From positions 1-41,772 of the forward strand of contig JADFKK010000027.1 of assembly GCA_022564995.1 (NCBI GenBank): a DNA stretch of 41,772 nt, written 5' to 3'. This document shows, piece after piece, positions 33,852 to 41,100 of this stretch. This DNA is from Planctomycetota bacterium (GTDB taxonomy: Bacteria; Planctomycetota; Planctomycetia; Pirellulales; JADFKK01). Each line of letters begins with the position of its first letter. The stretch's first letter is position 1. Below the pieces are notes generated by a model. That model searched no databases. It was not told where the DNA came from and was given only the letters and a program-made list of their open reading frames with translations. Position numbers and translations under genes: made by a program.

Positions 33852-34243
33852 GAAAGCACTCCGTACTCGATTCGGCCGATCAGTTCCTGTACTTGGGCAG
33901 CGCCCGGTTCGGTGACGATGTGTTTGAGGGGAGAAACATCACCTAGAGCCTTTTGCGGAGCATGCAGCCACTGTATGGTTTGTTCGGCGTCATCTTCAAA
34001 GAGACCGAGCGATTTCTGATAGATGCTGGCAAGCCGCCATAACCGCTCCGATTCCTCTTGGGTCAACCGGACCTTGCCTTCAACGTCGCTTGCTGTCAGC
34101 CTCAGAACATCGAGAACCGCTGCTCTGGGAAGTTGGGTTTTTTTCAAGAACTCTTCGAGATGCTGAATCGGCAGTCCGCGTTTAACGGCATCGATTCCGC
34201 CATCCGTCGGCACCCCGATCGAATCCCAAGCAGACCGAACCAT
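33848..34243 (-). CDS. Antitoxin of the Xre/MbcA/ParS type
   Basis: The 131-residue protein has an N-terminal helical DNA-binding part (LPIQHLEEFLKKTQLPRAAV, LRLTASDVEGKVRLTQEESER) and the C-terminal toxin-binding domain (LFEDDAEQTIQWLHAPQKAL, then VSPLKHIVTEPGAAQVQELI). It normally binds and neutralises an RES toxin that degrades NAD+ and represses its own promoter. The partner toxin gene downstream is truncated, so this antitoxin is orphaned. Confidence 0.85.
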   Translation of the reverse strand: MVRSAWDSIGVPTDGGIDAVKRGLPIQHLEEFLKKTQLPRAAVLDVLRLTASDVEGKVRLTQEESERLWRLASIYQKSLGLFEDDAEQTIQWLHAPQKALGDVSPLKHIVTEPGAAQVQELIGRIEYGVLS

Positions 34244-34381
34244 CTCTCATAACTCCACGTCAATTAGATATTATCGTACCGCAATTGCAGTACCGCTGCT
34301 GAAAAAACGCTGCTGCGAAGGCTCTCATATTCCGGCCGATGGAGCAAGGCGTGTTTATTGGTGACTAATTGTCGCCCTCGA

Positions 34382-35500
34382 CTATCGCTTGCCCGAGGTG
34401 CCGGCCAGTTCTTTTAGCAAACCGTCGATGGCCTCTTTCAATTCGTCCTCGTCCACGTTTTTGTGACGAACGATTCCCTTGGCGTCGAGCAGGTAGATCG
34501 TGGGCCGCTGCTCGACTTGCCACTCGGTCTGGATCGGGCCGTCGATGCTGCCGGCGTCCCACCAGCTTCGCCAGGTGAGGTTCTCTTTCTTGATCGTCTT
34601 CTTCAGTTCATCTCGATCTTCGTCGCTGTTGATGCCCAGCAGCACGAAAGGTTTCTTTGAGAGACGTTTTACGAGCGACCGCTCGGTCGGGTAGAGTGCC
34701 CGACAGGGGCCTCACCAGTGTCCCCAGAAACTGATCATGACGACTTTGCCGCGATAGTCGCTGAGCTTGAACTTGCGGCCGTCGACGTCGGCGCCGGCGA
34801 TCTCGGGCGCCTGCTTACCGACGGAAAGATGGCGGATGACGAACAGCGCCCGTTTGGCGAACTGGCCCATCGTGCCCTCGGGCGCCGGCACCTTGGCGAA
34901 TGATTTGAGGATTGTCTCGCAGAGCTTCTCCCTGCGGGCCTCGACTTTCTTGGCATTCAAGGACAGCAGGTGGTCGACCGTCTTCTTGCCGTAGTATTGC
35001 GATGCGCGTTTTCGTAGCGAGGGCTGCTGGGCGATCTGTGCGGCAAGCGTCGACTGCAAGTCGAGGAGCGAGACAAGATGGTAGCAGGCCTGCGCTTGCA
35101 CATCGGCGTGCGGGCTTTTTTCGAGCGCGGCCTGCAACAGACGCTCGGCCGCTGGGGTCGGCCCTTTGGCCACCGGGCCGATGGCTTTGCCCAAGCGCGG
35201 GCTTTGCAGGTGATCGCTCTGAAGCAACCCCACGGCGCGGTCAGCTTCCGGTCGATAGCGCCGATGTGTGGCAATCCACACGAGCGCGTCGACCGCTTGG
35301 GGTGCCTTGGCGTGCGTCTTGGCGAACTCGAAAAACTTTCCGGTCATTTCCCGCGCGCTGCCGACCTTGTCGTATTCGTCCAACAGCGATTGGTAGGCCT
35401 TCGCCGCAGGCGAGGTATCGGCGGTTTGCTCGGCCAAGACGTGCGCCGAAGGACAAAACAAAGACAATGCAACGGTCAGAATGGTCACGACTCGCAACAT
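34382..35500 (-). CDS. TlpA/ResA-like thioredoxin-fold protein with WUGPC active site (probable selenoprotein)
   Basis: From the ATG at 35500 (AGGAA upstream) the frame runs 372 residues with one internal UGA at 34714-34712 (codon 263). The N-terminus is a signal peptide (MLRVVTILTVALSLFCPSAHVLA). Residues about 30-225 form a helical domain common in planctomycete TlpA-like proteins. The rest is a thioredoxin fold: GKQAPEIAGADVDGRKFKLS, then YRGKVVMISFWGHW, UGA, GPCRALYPTERSLVKRL, then LGINSDEDRDELKK and RPTIYLLDAKGIVRH. The UGA is exactly at the first Cys of WCGPC. Reading it as selenocysteine gives WUGPC, a catalytically sensible redox site. It would act in the periplasm as a thiol or selenol oxidoreductase. 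No other frame or start explains the second half. Confidence 0.85.
34672..34685 (-). promoter_or_regulatory. SECIS-like hairpin after UGA of TlpA-like gene
   Basis: A perfect 5-bp stem CGAGC/GCTCG closes a GGTC loop 31 bases after the UGA. A small apical loop starting with GG is typical of bacterial SECIS elements bound by SelB (the E. coli fdhF loop contains GGUC), and the distance lies in the known range. Confidence 0.6.
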
Positions 35501-35887
35501 AAGATGTTCCTGAAATGGATGTTTACTTCATAACCGTCCACGAAATGATGAACCGCGTCGCTTTGACTCCAAGTAGAATTGATGACGCGATGAAGAGAAG
35601 CACAATCTCCTTGTTTCCTCGCCACGAATACACGCGAGCCGAGCAACTTCCTTCCTTTGCGACCTTCGAGACCTTCTGTTCCACAACTTCTGTTTGAAAA
35701 ATAAGCGAGGACGAAACGGACTCCAACATTTTAACAGAAGGTCTCGAAGGTCGCAAAGGAAAGAAGAAGGCCGGGGGACCATCCATCCAATTTGTCGAAA
35801 CCCAAAACGGAATCAGATGCGACGACTTATTAGCGTTCATCAGCGTTGATTAGCGGTTGTCTGTTTCAATCCCCGTGAACGGTTACC
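35501..35887. other. Gap between two probable selenoprotein genes
   Basis: No gene is supported in these 387 bases. The middle is occupied by a perfect 29-bp inverted repeat (35652-35761). The end nearest the peroxidase fusion gene holds AT-rich text resembling planctomycete spacer repeats (TTAGCGTTCATCAGCGTTG). Confidence 0.45.
35652..35761. repeat. Perfect 29-bp inverted repeat
   Basis: Arms at 35652-35680 (starts TTCCTTTGCGACC, ends CTTCTGTT) and 35733-35761 are exact reverse complements separated by 52 bases. Transcribed, it gives a very stable hairpin between the peroxidase-fusion gene and the TlpA-like gene, either a bidirectional terminator or a mobile palindromic repeat. Confidence 0.75.
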
Positions 35888-37705
35888 TTAATTCTTTGCT
35901 GGATCAACGTGGACAAACGGGTCGGAGAATCTCGGATCGGTAACAAATTTTTTGTCGGTCAGCGTCTTGAGAAAGGCCACCAGCGCCGCCTTCTGTTTCG
36001 CGGTGAACTTCAGCCCCGACGGCGACTTGGCCGACTCTTGATCGGGAAAGGCCAGCGTGAGATTCTCGTGCAATTGCACCGCCTCGCTGTAATGGTCGAC
36101 GACCTGCTGGAGCGTTTTGAAGCGGCCATCGTGCATGTAAGGGGCCGAGAGCTCGATGTTACGCAGCGAAGACGCCTTGAACTTGCCGTCGTTCGACGGA
36201 AGAAAAGGATCGGTCTTCGGGAGTTTTCGGGCACCGAGCCCTTGGTCCTTGTACTTCATGTCCAGCCCGATGTTATGCGCCCTGGCCATGTTGAACGTCG
36301 GCGGCACGTGGCAATGGGCGCAGCCATGTTCGAGAATTCCGTCGACGCCGTCCATGAACATCGACTTGCCGAGATTTTCCTGCTCGCTGAACGCGGCGAA
36401 CGGCGCGGTGTAATCGCCGCTCTTGGGCGCCGCGCGATCGAACGCGGCGTCCATCGTGACCATCGCCCGCATGAATTGGGCCAGCGCCTTGGCGATGCGG
36501 TCGCTGGTCACTTGCGGCGAGCCGAAGGCCGCCTTGAACAGGCTCGGGTAATACGCCAGGCCGGCCACTCGCCGTTCGAGTTTCGCCAGCGTCATGCCCA
36601 TCTCGACTTTGTCTTGAATGGGCATCAGCGCTTGGATTTCGAGCGTCGCGGCGCGTTCGTCCCAGAAGAAGCCCGGCACGTGATCCTGGATGTTCGAGAA
36701 CCGCACGTTGGCGATATTCGTGGCATTGCGACCTGTGCGGCCGCCATCGAAGCCCTTGCTCAGTCGTTCCGGGTCGGCGAAGCCGTTTTTCTGTAGATGA
36801 CACGAGGCACAGGAAATGGTGTTGTTCGCCGAAAGCTGCGTGTCGTAGAACAGGACTCGCCCCAGCGTCGCGCCCGCGTCGGTAATCGGATTGTCCGCCG
36901 GCGTGCTGTCGGTCTCTTTCAACGCGGCACGGTTTACGTGGGCGGGCAGGCGCAGCGTGGTGTAGTCCAGCGGCGTCTTTGGCAGCACCGGCCCGTCTGG
37001 CGTCTTCGGCTCCTCCTGTTTTTCGTCGGCGAACACAACTCGGTACGGTGTTTCCGCCAAGGCAGCGAGAATCTCTTGCCGGGGCACATCGCTACCGGCC
37101 GCCGTGCCAATAGTAGCTTCTCTCGAATTGTAATCGACTTCAACGGCCAGCACGCCCGGTGCTGAAAGGATGGCCTGTTCGGCCATCGGAACTCACGAAT
37201 GTCACGTCATGCCCTCGATCTGAACCACCGTCTGGGTCATGTCGGCGGTTATTTCGGCCGTTGGTTCAGCGTCGGGATTGAACAGATACGGTCCGCCGAA
37301 AAGAAACGCGACGGCCATCACGGTCACGGCCCACAGCATGATCTTGTTCAACGCCATCATTCTTGAAGCCGGCGCGCGGCGTTCTTCGCCGCCACTCGTC
37401 GTTGTCGAGCGCGGGCGATACGTCAAGTAAAACGCGAGAGCAAGGAAGCCGAAGGTTACGACCATGAAGATCGGTTGATTGTCTTGTAGATACGCCGTCA
37501 TCCCCGCACCGGAGATTCCGCCCAAGAACAAGGGCGGCAGCCAGCATCAGCTCGACGCGATGAATGCTGAGAGCAACGCTCCGAAACTCGCGAAGCGCCC
37601 GGAGCGGGGTCCGACACCTTGATTCCCAGTCGCGCCCGGCGACTTGACCTTTGAAGCTCAACAATCGGGCGCGGGCACGGCGTCTTTGGCGGTTTCATCT
37701 GGCAT
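35888..37705 (-). CDS. MerT-HMA-dihaem peroxidase fusion with four in-frame UGA codons (probable selenoprotein)
   Basis: From the ATG at 37705 (GGGAG upstream) the frame gives 605 residues with UGA at codons 16 (37660-37658), 53 (37549-37547), 168 (37204-37202) and 171 (37195-37193). Residues 40-160 are MerT-like with three membrane segments: FGALLSAFIASS-U-CWLPPLFLGG has the MerT Cys pair as U-C. An HMA domain follows: VVQIEGMT-U-HS-U-VPMAEQ, then LSAPGVLAVEVDYNSREATI, where both metal Cys are UGA. The rest (about 240-605) is a cytochrome c peroxidase/MauG-like part with haem motifs CASCH (299-303) and CAHCH (462-466). Three membrane segments place the HMA and haem parts in the periplasm. 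It would capture a soft metal and couple it to transport or redox chemistry. This combination is unknown to me. Confidence 0.82.
37169..37187 (-). promoter_or_regulatory. SECIS-like hairpin after the UxxU codons of the fusion gene
   Basis: A perfect 7-bp stem GATGGCC/GGCCATC with loop GAACA lies 14 bases after the first and 5 bases after the second UGA of the GMTUHSU motif. The apical loop starts with G. It is one of the clearest SECIS candidates here. Confidence 0.55.
37518..37537 (-). promoter_or_regulatory. SECIS-like hairpin after the MerT-motif UGA
   Basis: A perfect 6-bp stem CCGCCC/GGGCGG with an 8-base loop starts 9 bases after the UGA at 37549-37547. Confidence 0.45.
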
Positions 37706-37731
37706 GAAAAAACTCCCATGAAAATAGCTCC

Positions 37732-37754
37732 CCACCCGGGCTTGCCCCGGGTGG
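37732..37754. terminator. Strong hairpin between HMA lipoprotein and MerT-fusion genes
   Basis: CCACCCGGG (37732-37740), loop CTTGC and CCCGGGTGG (37746-37754) form a perfect 9-bp stem. It lies about 100 bases after the HMA-lipoprotein stop and about 26 bases before the ATG at 37705. It could be a terminator or a leader structure controlling the fusion gene. Confidence 0.5.
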
Positions 37755-37849
37755 CGGCGAAGTGTTGCTTCCGAATGCAAAGCTTGTACGGCAAGAACCC
37801 ATTTTCATTCTCGGACGTGAATGGAGTTTATGACGGCTCCACGTCTCCG

Positions 37850-38284
37850 TCATTCCTTCGCGTCGTCACGAATCGCGGCGGTGAACTCGTGCTTCGTAAT
37901 CGTCTCTTTCAATTCCTCAATACTGATCTTCCCTGGATCGTACGTCACAAACAACAAGTCGAGATCCTCCGTCGAATCCGGATAGCGTTCCCACTCGTCT
38001 TCGACCGACACCACACCGTCAAGCTCTGACAGAGCCTGTTTGATCTCATTCTTTCAGTCGCCTCACAATATCTTCAGTCGCTCGTTCATTCCCGCGACGT
38101 AGAACGTGACGTTTTTCTGGCCGGCCGGTTTCTTCAGTGCGTCGGTCGAATCGTTCTGCGGCACCGATTGCTTCGCCGAGTCGACGGAGTCGTCCGTGGC
38201 CGTTGTTGGTGTGTCGCAGCCGGCGAGAAACAAGGCGGCGACCGCTAGCAGCATGACGAGGCGTTTTGTCAACGGGTCAATCAC
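37850..38284 (-). CDS. HMA-domain lipoprotein with UxxU metal site (probable selenoprotein)
   Basis: Starting at GTG 38284, which overlaps the stop of the upstream gene, the frame gives 144 residues with UGA at 38065-38063 (codon 74) and 38056-38054 (codon 77). The N-terminus is a lipoprotein signal (LVMLLAVAALFLAGC). An ATG at 38254 is an alternative start. After a linker the HMA domain reads KNVTFYVAGMNERLKIL-U-GD-U-KNEIKQALSELDGVVSVEDEW, then LLFVTYDPGKISIEELKETI and FTAA. Helix 1 and the strands fit HMA (MerP-like) closely, and the two UGAs are spaced as the CxxC pair. It is probably an outer-facing lipid-anchored metal chaperone. The probability of two random stops at exactly these sites in an otherwise intact frame is low. 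Confidence 0.8.
38020..38038 (-). promoter_or_regulatory. SECIS-like hairpin after UxxU of the HMA lipoprotein
   Basis: An 8-bp stem (CAGGCTCT pairing with AGAGCTTG, one G-U pair) closes a GTC loop. The loop is 23 bases after the second UGA and 32 bases after the first, inside the range for bacterial SECIS elements, and begins with G. Confidence 0.55.
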
Positions 38285-39155
38285 TTTTCACCTCGCAAAC
38301 CACGCGGAAACCGATCAGCCGGTATTGCGTATTCGGCATGGCACGAAATCGATAGGCCGAGCGACATGCCCGGGCGTCGTCGACCCAACTGCCGCCGCGG
38401 ACGACGACGAAAAAATTGTTCTTGTCGAAATTCGTAAATCGCGTGTCGACCACGCCGAACGGCGGCCCCAGCGGATCTTCCTCCGGGCTGTCCTCGTAAT
38501 ACTTCGGATCGTACCAATCGGCACACCACTCGGCGACGTTGCCGTGCATGTCGTACAGCCCGAAGGCGTTGGGCTGGTAGGAGCCGCCCTTGATCGTCTT
38601 GCGCAGATACTGGCCCTTCTCGGCTTTGCCGTAAGGATAGCCGCCGTTGAAGTTGGCCTGCTTCGACGAAAGCGATTCACCTGCGTGAAACGGGGTCGAT
38701 TTACCGCCGCGACAGGCGTATTCCCACTGGGCTTCGGACGGCAGTCGATACGTGCGTCCGGCCTTCTTCTCGGCGGCCCGGGCGGAGAGCCGCTGGCAGA
38801 ATTGCCTGGCCGACTTCCACTCGACGTTTTCCATCGGATTGTCGTCGCCCTTGAACGCGGCGCGGTTACGGAATTTCGGCGCGTCTTTCATCACGCCGAC
38901 ATACTCGGCCTGTGTGATTTCGAGGGCGCCCATGTAGAACGGTGTGCTGATCTTTACCTCGTGCCGCAGTTCTTTGTCGTCGCGTTCGGCCTCGCTCCGC
39001 GGCGAGCCCATCTTAAACGTGCCGGCCGGAATCTGCACAAGCTTCATGCCGATCGAATTGGTGATGGTCTTCGGCTCGGCTGCCGGCACGCTGCGCAGCA
39101 TGGGGATTAAGGCAATCGTCAAGCCAGCCGCGATGATGAAGGTTCGATGTTTCAT
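38277..39155 (-). CDS. Exported formylglycine-generating-enzyme-like (SUMF1/FGE) protein
   Basis: The 292-residue protein has a signal peptide (MKHRTFIIAAGLTIALIPMLRSVPA) and an FGE-sulfatase domain: GMKLVQIPAGTFKMGSP, YMGALEITQAEY, YRLPSEAQWEYACRGG, AFGLYDMHGNVAEWC, VVRGGSWVDDARACRSAYR and IGFRVV. True FGEs use a Cys pair in the RGGSW region; only one is visible here (in ACRSAYR), so it may not make formylglycine. Many such domains in planctomycetes have other or binding roles. The stop overlaps the GTG start of the UxxU lipoprotein by 8 bases, so the two are translated together. Confidence 0.83.
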   Translation of the reverse strand: MKHRTFIIAAGLTIALIPMLRSVPAAEPKTITNSIGMKLVQIPAGTFKMGSPRSEAERDDKELRHEVKISTPFYMGALEITQAEYVGVMKDAPKFRNRAAFKGDDNPMENVEWKSARQFCQRLSARAAEKKAGRTYRLPSEAQWEYACRGGKSTPFHAGESLSSKQANFNGGYPYGKAEKGQYLRKTIKGGSYQPNAFGLYDMHGNVAEWCADWYDPKYYEDSPEEDPLGPPFGVVDTRFTNFDKNNFFVVVRGGSWVDDARACRSAYRFRAMPNTQYRLIGFRVVCEVKSD

Positions 39156-39351
39156 AGTCTTTGTCTTTTAAGAGCGGATATTGAATGAGCCTCGTGGTTC
39201 GGCGAACAGGAAAAGGCGAGCCGCGGGCGTTAGCCCGGGGGTGTTACATTTGGCCCGGGAAATGTTGAACCAGATCGAGGAATCACCATCGGCCTAACGG
39301 CCGACGCTCGCCGGAGTTCGCGATTTGTGGACATTATTCTTGAGCGGTTCC

Positions 39352-40623
39352 TTACGAGGGAGCCACCTCTTGCCTTTGCGGAACGTGAAGCTGGTCGTTT
39401 AGGATACTCTCTGCCGGTTGTCTCTGCCGCATCAAATGAAGCTCGGCTCCGTCGAAAGCCACCTCGGCCGGTAGCGGGCTGCTATGGAACATCGCCGGCG
39501 ACGACCACAGTCCGTAGGCGCCGGCATTGGAAAACGCCAGCACGTCGCCGGCGGCAAGCTCCGGAAGAGCACCGGCGTCGAGCAGCACGTCGTCCGGCAG
39601 GCTCAGGCAGCCCAGCACGGCGGTCGGCCGCAGTGAATTCGATTCGACGCCCAGCGGAATCGGCGGTTTCTGCTTCGATCGCAGGCCCAGCCCGCATAGG
39701 TCGGCCCGCTGGTGAACTCCGCCGTCGACGACGACCGCGGCGCGACCCTGGTACGTTTGATGACCCAGGACCGACACCAAATAATAGCCGGCCTCGGCGA
39801 CGAAGTAGCGGCCGAGTTCCAACACGAGCCGAGCGGGCGCGGCTCGTTCGACCAGCCGGGCGAGTTCGTCGCCAACCCGTGCCAGATCGAGCGGTTGATC
39901 TTTCGCTCCGTAAGGCGTTCCGAAGCCGCCGCCGAGGTTGATGAAGCTGGGCGAGATGCCGAGCATGTCGGCCGCACGCTGCGACAAATCCAGCGCCCGC
40001 CGCAAATGCGCTTCGTTCAGCTTGTCGGCGTCCAATACCTGTGAGCCGGCGAAGACGTGGAATCCGATCACTTCCAATCCGCACGAGGTCAGTTCGTCGC
40101 CGCAGCGCAGCAAATCGTCGTGCGTTAATCCGAATCGGCATTCGCTGCCCGCGCGAACCACGGCGTGCGAATCGAAATCGGGCCGCAGGCGAAACACGAT
40201 TCGATTGCGGAGTCCTTCGGCCGCGAGGAACCGCAATTCGCTGAGTGAATCGACCGATAGGATCGCTTGCGGAGTGTCGTGGAGCATCGCGACGGTCTCG
40301 GGCATCTTGAACGGCCCGGCGACGAAGATCCGTTCCGGCCCGAAGCCGGCTTCCAGGGCCGTGGCGAACTCGCCGGCCGAGGCCACGTCGGCCCCAATGC
40401 CGCAATCGGCCAACACGTCGCAGATTCCCAGCGAGGCGTTGGCCTTGAGCGAATAGAGCATTTCGACTTCGCTCGGTAAGTGGCGATGCAGCTTCTCTAC
40501 CTGAGCCCTGATCCGCTGGATGTCGAACGCATAGGTCGGCGTGCCGTAACGCTGCGAAATCTGCTGAAGCGCAGCGGTCACGGCTTCGTCCGGCCGGTCA
40601 GGTTGCTCCAGTTCGCTGCTCAT
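39352..40623 (-). CDS. Fold-type III PLP-dependent decarboxylase (DAP/ornithine decarboxylase family)
   Basis: The 423-residue protein starts at ATG 40623, with AGGA about 8 bases upstream; an in-frame ATG at 40647 adds 8 residues. It has the alanine-racemase-type barrel with PLP lysine in YSLKAN, HVFAGSQ in place of the usual HIGSQ, the phosphate-binding GGGFG, ELGRYFVAEAGYYL, and the C-terminal sheet domain with VVDGGVH, CLSLPDDVL and FSNAGAYG. The pattern fits diaminopimelate-decarboxylase relatives, including those linked to exosortase loci. The substrate cannot be decided here: lysine biosynthesis is possible but not certain. It is separated from the MerF-like gene by a strong inverted repeat. 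Confidence 0.82.
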   Translation of the reverse strand: MSSELEQPDRPDEAVTAALQQISQRYGTPTYAFDIQRIRAQVEKLHRHLPSEVEMLYSLKANASLGICDVLADCGIGADVASAGEFATALEAGFGPERIFVAGPFKMPETVAMLHDTPQAILSVDSLSELRFLAAEGLRNRIVFRLRPDFDSHAVVRAGSECRFGLTHDDLLRCGDELTSCGLEVIGFHVFAGSQVLDADKLNEAHLRRALDLSQRAADMLGISPSFINLGGGFGTPYGAKDQPLDLARVGDELARLVERAAPARLVLELGRYFVAEAGYYLVSVLGHQTYQGRAAVVVDGGVHQRADLCGLGLRSKQKPPIPLGVESNSLRPTAVLGCLSLPDDVLLDAGALPELAAGDVLAFSNAGAYGLWSSPAMFHSSPLPAEVAFDGAELHLMRQRQPAESILNDQLHVPQRQEVAPS

Positions 40624-40650
40624 TTCCAATCCTGCATTCAGAGGCATCTT

Positions 40651-40739
40651 ACGTGGGGCAGGTTTCCCAACCTGCCAAAAACAATCAGCCCGTAGTGCTC
40701 ACTGCTTGTCACCGGCAGGTTGGGAAACCTGCCCCACGT
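40651..40739. repeat. Perfect 26-bp inverted repeat
   Basis: Arms 40651-40676 (starts ACGTGGGGCAGG, ends CCAACCTGCC) and 40714-40739 are exact reverse complements with a 37-base spacer. Each arm is itself nearly palindromic (GGCAGGTT / AACCTGCC). It sits between the MerF-like gene and the decarboxylase gene and probably stops transcription of the former. Confidence 0.75.
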
Positions 40740-40761
40740 CTAGTTCGTAGCTGTTTCCGGC

Positions 40762-41100
40762 TCACCTAATAGCCCACTGCCAAGTCCAATAGCCGACGAC
40801 GAAAACCGTCGCCAGCCAGGTGATCGTCGCGCTGAGCCGGTTGCCCCGTTTGAGGAAGTGCAACATGTAATGCGCCCTTCCCAACAGCACCACGGTCAGG
40901 CCGATCAATACCGGAGATAACCAACTGGCTATCGACGCCGCAGTTCCGCCTGCCAGCCCGAGCAGGGCGAAAATGCCGGCAGCCGTTCAGTTGGGTACCG
41001 CGGCGGCCGCGCCGGTCAGCGCTCCGAACAGCGTGGTGTTACTTTCTTTCTCCGCGCTGTTGTCAGATTCGCTGTTTTCACGTTCGCTGTTCGGTTTCAT
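40762..41100 (-). CDS. MerF/MerC-like small membrane protein with one in-frame UGA (probable selenoprotein)
   Basis: The frame from ATG 41100 to TGA 40764-40762 gives 112 residues with an internal UGA at 40989-40987 (codon 38). A charged N-terminus of about 22 residues is followed by LFGALTGAAAAVPN-U-TAAGIFALLGLAGG, then SWLSPVLIGLTVVLLGR and a third hydrophobic stretch (SATITWLATVFVVGYW). The UGA is in the first membrane segment where MerF-type mercury transporters have their Cys pair. The start codon overlaps the stop of the upstream gene (ATGA), so they form one operon. Without readthrough only 37 residues with no complete membrane segment would be made. Confidence 0.7.
40956..40968 (-). 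promoter_or_regulatory. SECIS-like hairpin after UGA of the MerF-like gene
   Basis: Inner stem GCCC/GGGC with loop TGCTC lies 18 bases after the UGA, and an outer CTGCC/GGCAG pairing can extend it. The loop has G in second position. The stem is short, so support is moderate. Confidence 0.35.

Noticed and set aside
34712..35500. Stand-alone 262-residue protein ending at FWGHW
   Set aside because: It would end in the middle of the thioredoxin motif; GPCRALYP follows in frame.
35888..37186. Stand-alone cytochrome c peroxidase starting at 37186
   Set aside because: The first 50 residues of that frame are the second half of an HMA domain whose first half lies upstream of the UGA pair, and the short form would lack a signal peptide.
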